From: Saccoglossus kowalevskii
Lineage: Eukaryota > Hemichordata > Enteropneusta > Harrimaniidae
Assembly (NCBI RefSeq): GCF_000003605.2
Contig: NW_003130356.1
Location: 789,373 to 840,240 of the forward strand
Length of the DNA stretch: 50,868 nucleotides
Direction: 5' to 3'
Shown here: piece by piece, positions 47,960-50,868 of the stretch
Numbering within the stretch: position 1 is the first letter of the stretch
Layout: every line of letters starts with the position of its first letter
Notes under the pieces: model-generated
What the model saw: the letters and a program-made list of their open reading frames with translations, nothing else
The model's database searches: none
What the model was told of the DNA's origin: nothing
Made by a program: the position numbers and the translations under genes

Positions 47960-49270
47960 CGTCACCTAACACTACATTTACAGATCATGTGGCGACAGGC
48001 GTAGTGATTTAACACTGGAAATAAAAAAGAGCTTGTTCCGAATGTACTTCAAACACATGGGTCACCCACAATGGAATCTCCATCGGCTATTATGCGGCTT
48101 GGACCACCTGTCACAATAATAAATAGGCGGTTTGTGAATAAAGAGCTAAAAGACAACGCACGTATAATATGTTTTACGTACAATCAATAATAATGCATGG
48201 TGCAGTATGCCATTGACAAGGCGGGTCTTTTCTTACCAGTGATTGCACAACAATTGCCGACAGTAATCAATCTACTGTGATTATTGTACGTTGACCAAAT
48301 ACCCGAATGCCTCAATTTACTTGATCCCACAATACAATCAGCGCTAAATTTATATCACGCCAAAATATTGTAAGATCACAAATGCTTTGGGTTCAGACTA
48401 ATAATATTAGTCTGAGATTTGGGGAGGGGTCATTAACATAATTAAAACAAAATGCGCTTACAAAATGTACTTACATTGAAGGAATGTACTTAGTACATGA
48501 GCAAAGACATCACAATAATACAATAATAATAAATAAAAATGAAATTCCAAAAACTCAAAAATATTGGCGCATTGCATTTAAAGCGATTATTGCGACGCGT
48601 GGTGTTCGTTGCGATGCTGGCCCCACGAGACTTACACGTGTACAAACAATTGGCATTTTTTAGTGCAGGGTAATATTATTCTGCGCAAGTTTCACAGAGA
48701 TCTTATCCCGAACTTATTGTGCACGTATGTATACTGTGCAATTGTTGCGAAAGTTTAAAAAGACTTCCATTAACAGACTTTGTTTTTTTGTTATCACAAT
48801 GCTCCCAATCACTTATATATATTTTTTATATCGCGTTATGTGTCAGATTATGGATTTCAAAAACTTAATTATAGAAAGCAATTTGTACACCTAGCTTCAA
48901 GTTGAAATTTACACCCTGAGAATAAGAATTCACTGGATATACGTTTATGCAATTTATTTAGTTATGGATAAATGTGATTCATCTTTTGGATTCGACTCTT
49001 CTGTCTGGATTCAATGATTCTGGACAGATGAATTCACTTAATTATAGATTTAATGGCTGGTAAACGTCCTGAAGGGAGCGCCCTCTAGACTGGAAACCGT
49101 TTATTGTTCAACTGGTTACCCAGACTAATATACGGTAACACGCAGTCGGATTTCTAAATCAATCGTGCAGCCATATGATTTATTGCCATTTAAAGAAGCA
49201 AAATTGTGCTTGTGGGTGTACCAATCGACGTGACAAAAATAAGACCCCCCTTTAACGAATATCAGCAGAC
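47960..49270. other. Upstream flank of the sulfotransferase gene, nothing recognised
   Basis: No domain, RNA gene or repeat family identified. It holds the promoter of the sulfotransferase gene, but no TATA or initiator could be fixed. Confidence 0.45.
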
Positions 49271-49272
49271 CA

Positions 49273-49413
49273 CAGGGGCGGATCTAGAATTCTAGAATAG
49301 GGGGGCCGATAAGTTGGCCTAAGGCCAAGTTCGCGAGCGCCGATGGCGCGAAGCCCTGTTGGTTGTTAAAAATAGGGGGGAGGGCCCTCGGCCCCCATCT
49401 AAATCCGCCAATG
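49273..49413. mobile_element. 141-bp MITE with 5-bp target duplication, copy 3
   Basis: Starts CAGGGGCGGATCTAG and ends AAATCCGCCAATG, with GACCA on both sides (49268-49272 and 49414-49418). The interior matches the copies at 6809 and 21778. Confidence 0.85.
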
Positions 49414-49737
49414 GACCAAAATGTTTGTATTTGCGCGATGAAAAATGCATGTGTGATAACTCACTTCTTCCGGGAAATCGGTCTACGCCCTCTGTCGAGT
49501 GTGACATAAATCCTGTGCGGTCACCGACAGAGGGCGCCGTTCAGACGATGGTTATGATGGTATCTACTCGTATTTGTCCCCAGTCTCCATCTCAGGCTAA
49601 TAATCTATTATTAGTGTGAACCTGTTATTCTCGGGAGCGAGCATCGGGCTTTTTCCCCGGCTGGCAACCACAATCGGTGAAACACCCTAAAAAATTATAC
49701 TTTCAGTTTGTTGAGACTCTCTTTAACAATGTAAAAC

Positions 49738-50285
49738 CACCCTGACACTTGCACGACTTTTGGCCACGATTTTGTCGTGGCAAGTCGTGCCATTTTGGGG
49801 TACGAACTGGGAGGCTGCCGCACTGTTCACGACTAGTTCACGACGAGTTGACGACGAGTTCACGTATAGTTCACGAATGCGTGCCCATCAGTGTCCACAT
49901 TGACACGAACTGGCACGACAAGTTAACGCATGGTTTGCGTATATTTTACGCACTTCCCGCATTGGCACGACGAGATTACGCAATTCGGACGTGAGCTGTT
50001 TGTGAACTATTCGTGGCAGTTCGTGACAGTCGTGGTATGGCGCGCACTGACACGCATCCTCCCGCATCTTCCCGACGAGTCACGAACAGTTTGCGCATAG
50101 TTCACGACCCGGTCGCGAAATTTTGTCGCGACCAGAATTTTGATCATTTCAAAATTCTCGTCCCGACATGGCACGCAGTCACGACGGGTTTACGCACACT
50201 TCACGCCAGTTTACGACTACTCTGCGCACTGGCACGACTCGAGTCGGGCCAATGCGTGCCACAGAATCGTGCAAGTGTCAGAGTG
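49738..50285. mobile_element. Foldback, CACTA-like non-autonomous element
   Basis: Inverted ends: CACCCTGACACTTGCACGA on the left and TCGTGCAAGTGTCAGAGTG on the right. The interior is packed with short degenerate copies of motifs such as GTTCACGA, GTTTACGC and GGCACGAC on both strands. Subterminal arrays of this kind are typical of EnSpm/CACTA elements. GC content is far above the surroundings. Open frames inside (up to 110 codons) are a by-product of the repeats. Confidence 0.7.
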
Positions 50286-50628
50286 GCTTAACAAGATAAC
50301 TCCTACATGTGCAACATATATACATTTGATTGTTCAGGATAGCCTCATAGTTGAGTTTATGCTGTTTTATGGATTAAAGCTGTATCGGCTGGCTTTCCAC
50401 AGCAGTTCTTACAGAGCCCATACAATACATGGTACAGCGGTGTATGTCAAAGCAACACAAAACGTTCTGTGACGGTAGTTGCTAAAAAAATTCGGGTTGG
50501 GACTTTGCTTCTTCATAAGTGGTGGTGCATCGTTTACGTTAGAGCTCCTAAATTTGGCGGAATTTGAGACACGATCGGTAGGATCTGGCAACGTCCCCTT
50601 TTAACGAGGTACATAGTGACATGTTTTG

Positions 50629-50868
50629 ATGATGGGTGTGGATGTGATTACCTATAGAATAAGAATAGCCAGATCTAGTGGCGGGAAACTGAGTAAAGGT
50701 GACGGTACTTTCGCCATATTGGCAGTGATCTACTGTTCTCTATTGTTATGTGGCAAAACAACATTAGCAGTTCGGACATGCCTATTCTGTCTCTTAGTAA
50801 TTGGTAATGTGGAAATGAACCCTGGTCCAAATTATGGTGACTCGGATGAGGTCGGTGGGGGTACACGC
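50629..50868 (+). CDS. Start of ORF with 2A-like skipping motif (partial, runs off edge)
   Basis: ATG ATG at 50629 opens a frame still open at the window end (80 codons). Residues 25-58 are mostly hydrophobic in two stretches (TFAILAVIYCSLLLC and VRTCLFCLLVIG) and run straight into NVEMNPGP (residues 60-67). That is the 2A-like consensus D-V/I-E-x-N-P-G-P with Asn in place of the first Asp. At 2A sites the ribosome omits the Gly-Pro bond, here G66/P67, releasing an upstream 66-residue peptide. N-terminal 2A motifs joined to signal-like sequence are known in CR1-type non-LTR retrotransposons and NLR-like genes of sea urchins and relatives. Which of these follows cannot be seen. Earlier in-frame codons were not traced for a longer start. 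Confidence 0.7.
   Translation, partial: MMGVDVITYRIRIARSSGGKLSKGDGTFAILAVIYCSLLLCGKTTLAVRTCLFCLLVIGNVEMNPGPNYGDSDEVGGGTR

Noticed and set aside
49749-50472. ORFs of 81-110 codons within and past the foldback element
   Set aside because: They arise from the repeated CACGA motifs and share no protein-like features.

Overview
The window is from a metazoan nuclear genome, not a prokaryote. It has GT-AG introns, a U1 snRNA gene, a selenoprotein gene read through an in-frame TGA, Ty3/Gypsy, Ty1/copia, CR1-like and L1/Tx1-like retroelement remains, and many TTAA-type and other MITEs. It is AT-rich and gene-sparse. The mixture (a deiodinase relative with Sec, a short WSCD-type sulfotransferase, a 2A-like peptide at the start of a retroelement-type ORF, gene-sized tandem duplications) fits an invertebrate deuterostome such as a hemichordate, echinoderm or lancelet. 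That placement is inference; no species is claimed.

Layout. 1-5.4 kb: minus-strand gene for a SAM-domain protein whose 3' exons lie beyond the left edge, with a possible 5'-UTR exon near 5.3-5.4 kb and a 40-bp CCAAT-bearing tandem repeat in its first intron. 5.8-6.0 kb: U1 snRNA, minus. 6.1-15 kb: mostly non-coding, with a degraded THAP-type ORF, a 139-bp MITE, an LTR-like promoter block with heat-shock elements, an L1/Tx1-type LINE tail, a broken exon of the secreted-protein family, a frameshifted small ORF and a tRNA-like element. 16.3-20.3 kb: a four-exon, minus-strand iodothyronine-deiodinase-like selenoprotein gene, the best-supported gene here. 21-21.5 kb: a decayed coding segment of unknown family. 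22.4-28.4 kb: diverged repeats of a module of about 1-1.5 kb, four of which carry a matching minus-strand splice-donor motif, with one Gypsy-type LTR inside. 29.6-31.5 kb: two more related LTRs. 32-35.2 kb: Gypsy integrase and RT relics and an internally deleted CR1-like LINE. 35-43 kb: a locally duplicated cluster of two-exon genes for small secreted acidic proteins, with two intact members (39.4-40.3 and 42.0-43.0 kb) and several broken ones, all minus strand. 43.3-44.7 kb: copia relic. 45.3-48.0 kb: four-exon, minus-strand type II membrane sulfotransferase gene of the WSCD/CG9164 type. 49.3-50.3 kb: a third MITE copy and a foldback, CACTA-like element. 50.6 kb to the right edge: start of an ORF containing a 2A-like ribosome-skipping motif.

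The intact host genes all lie on the minus strand and have no evident joint pathway. The points most worth following are the Sec-containing deiodinase relative, the 2A-headed ORF, the undescribed secreted-protein cluster with its conserved CCAAT promoter, and the array of splice-donor modules upstream of the deiodinase gene.
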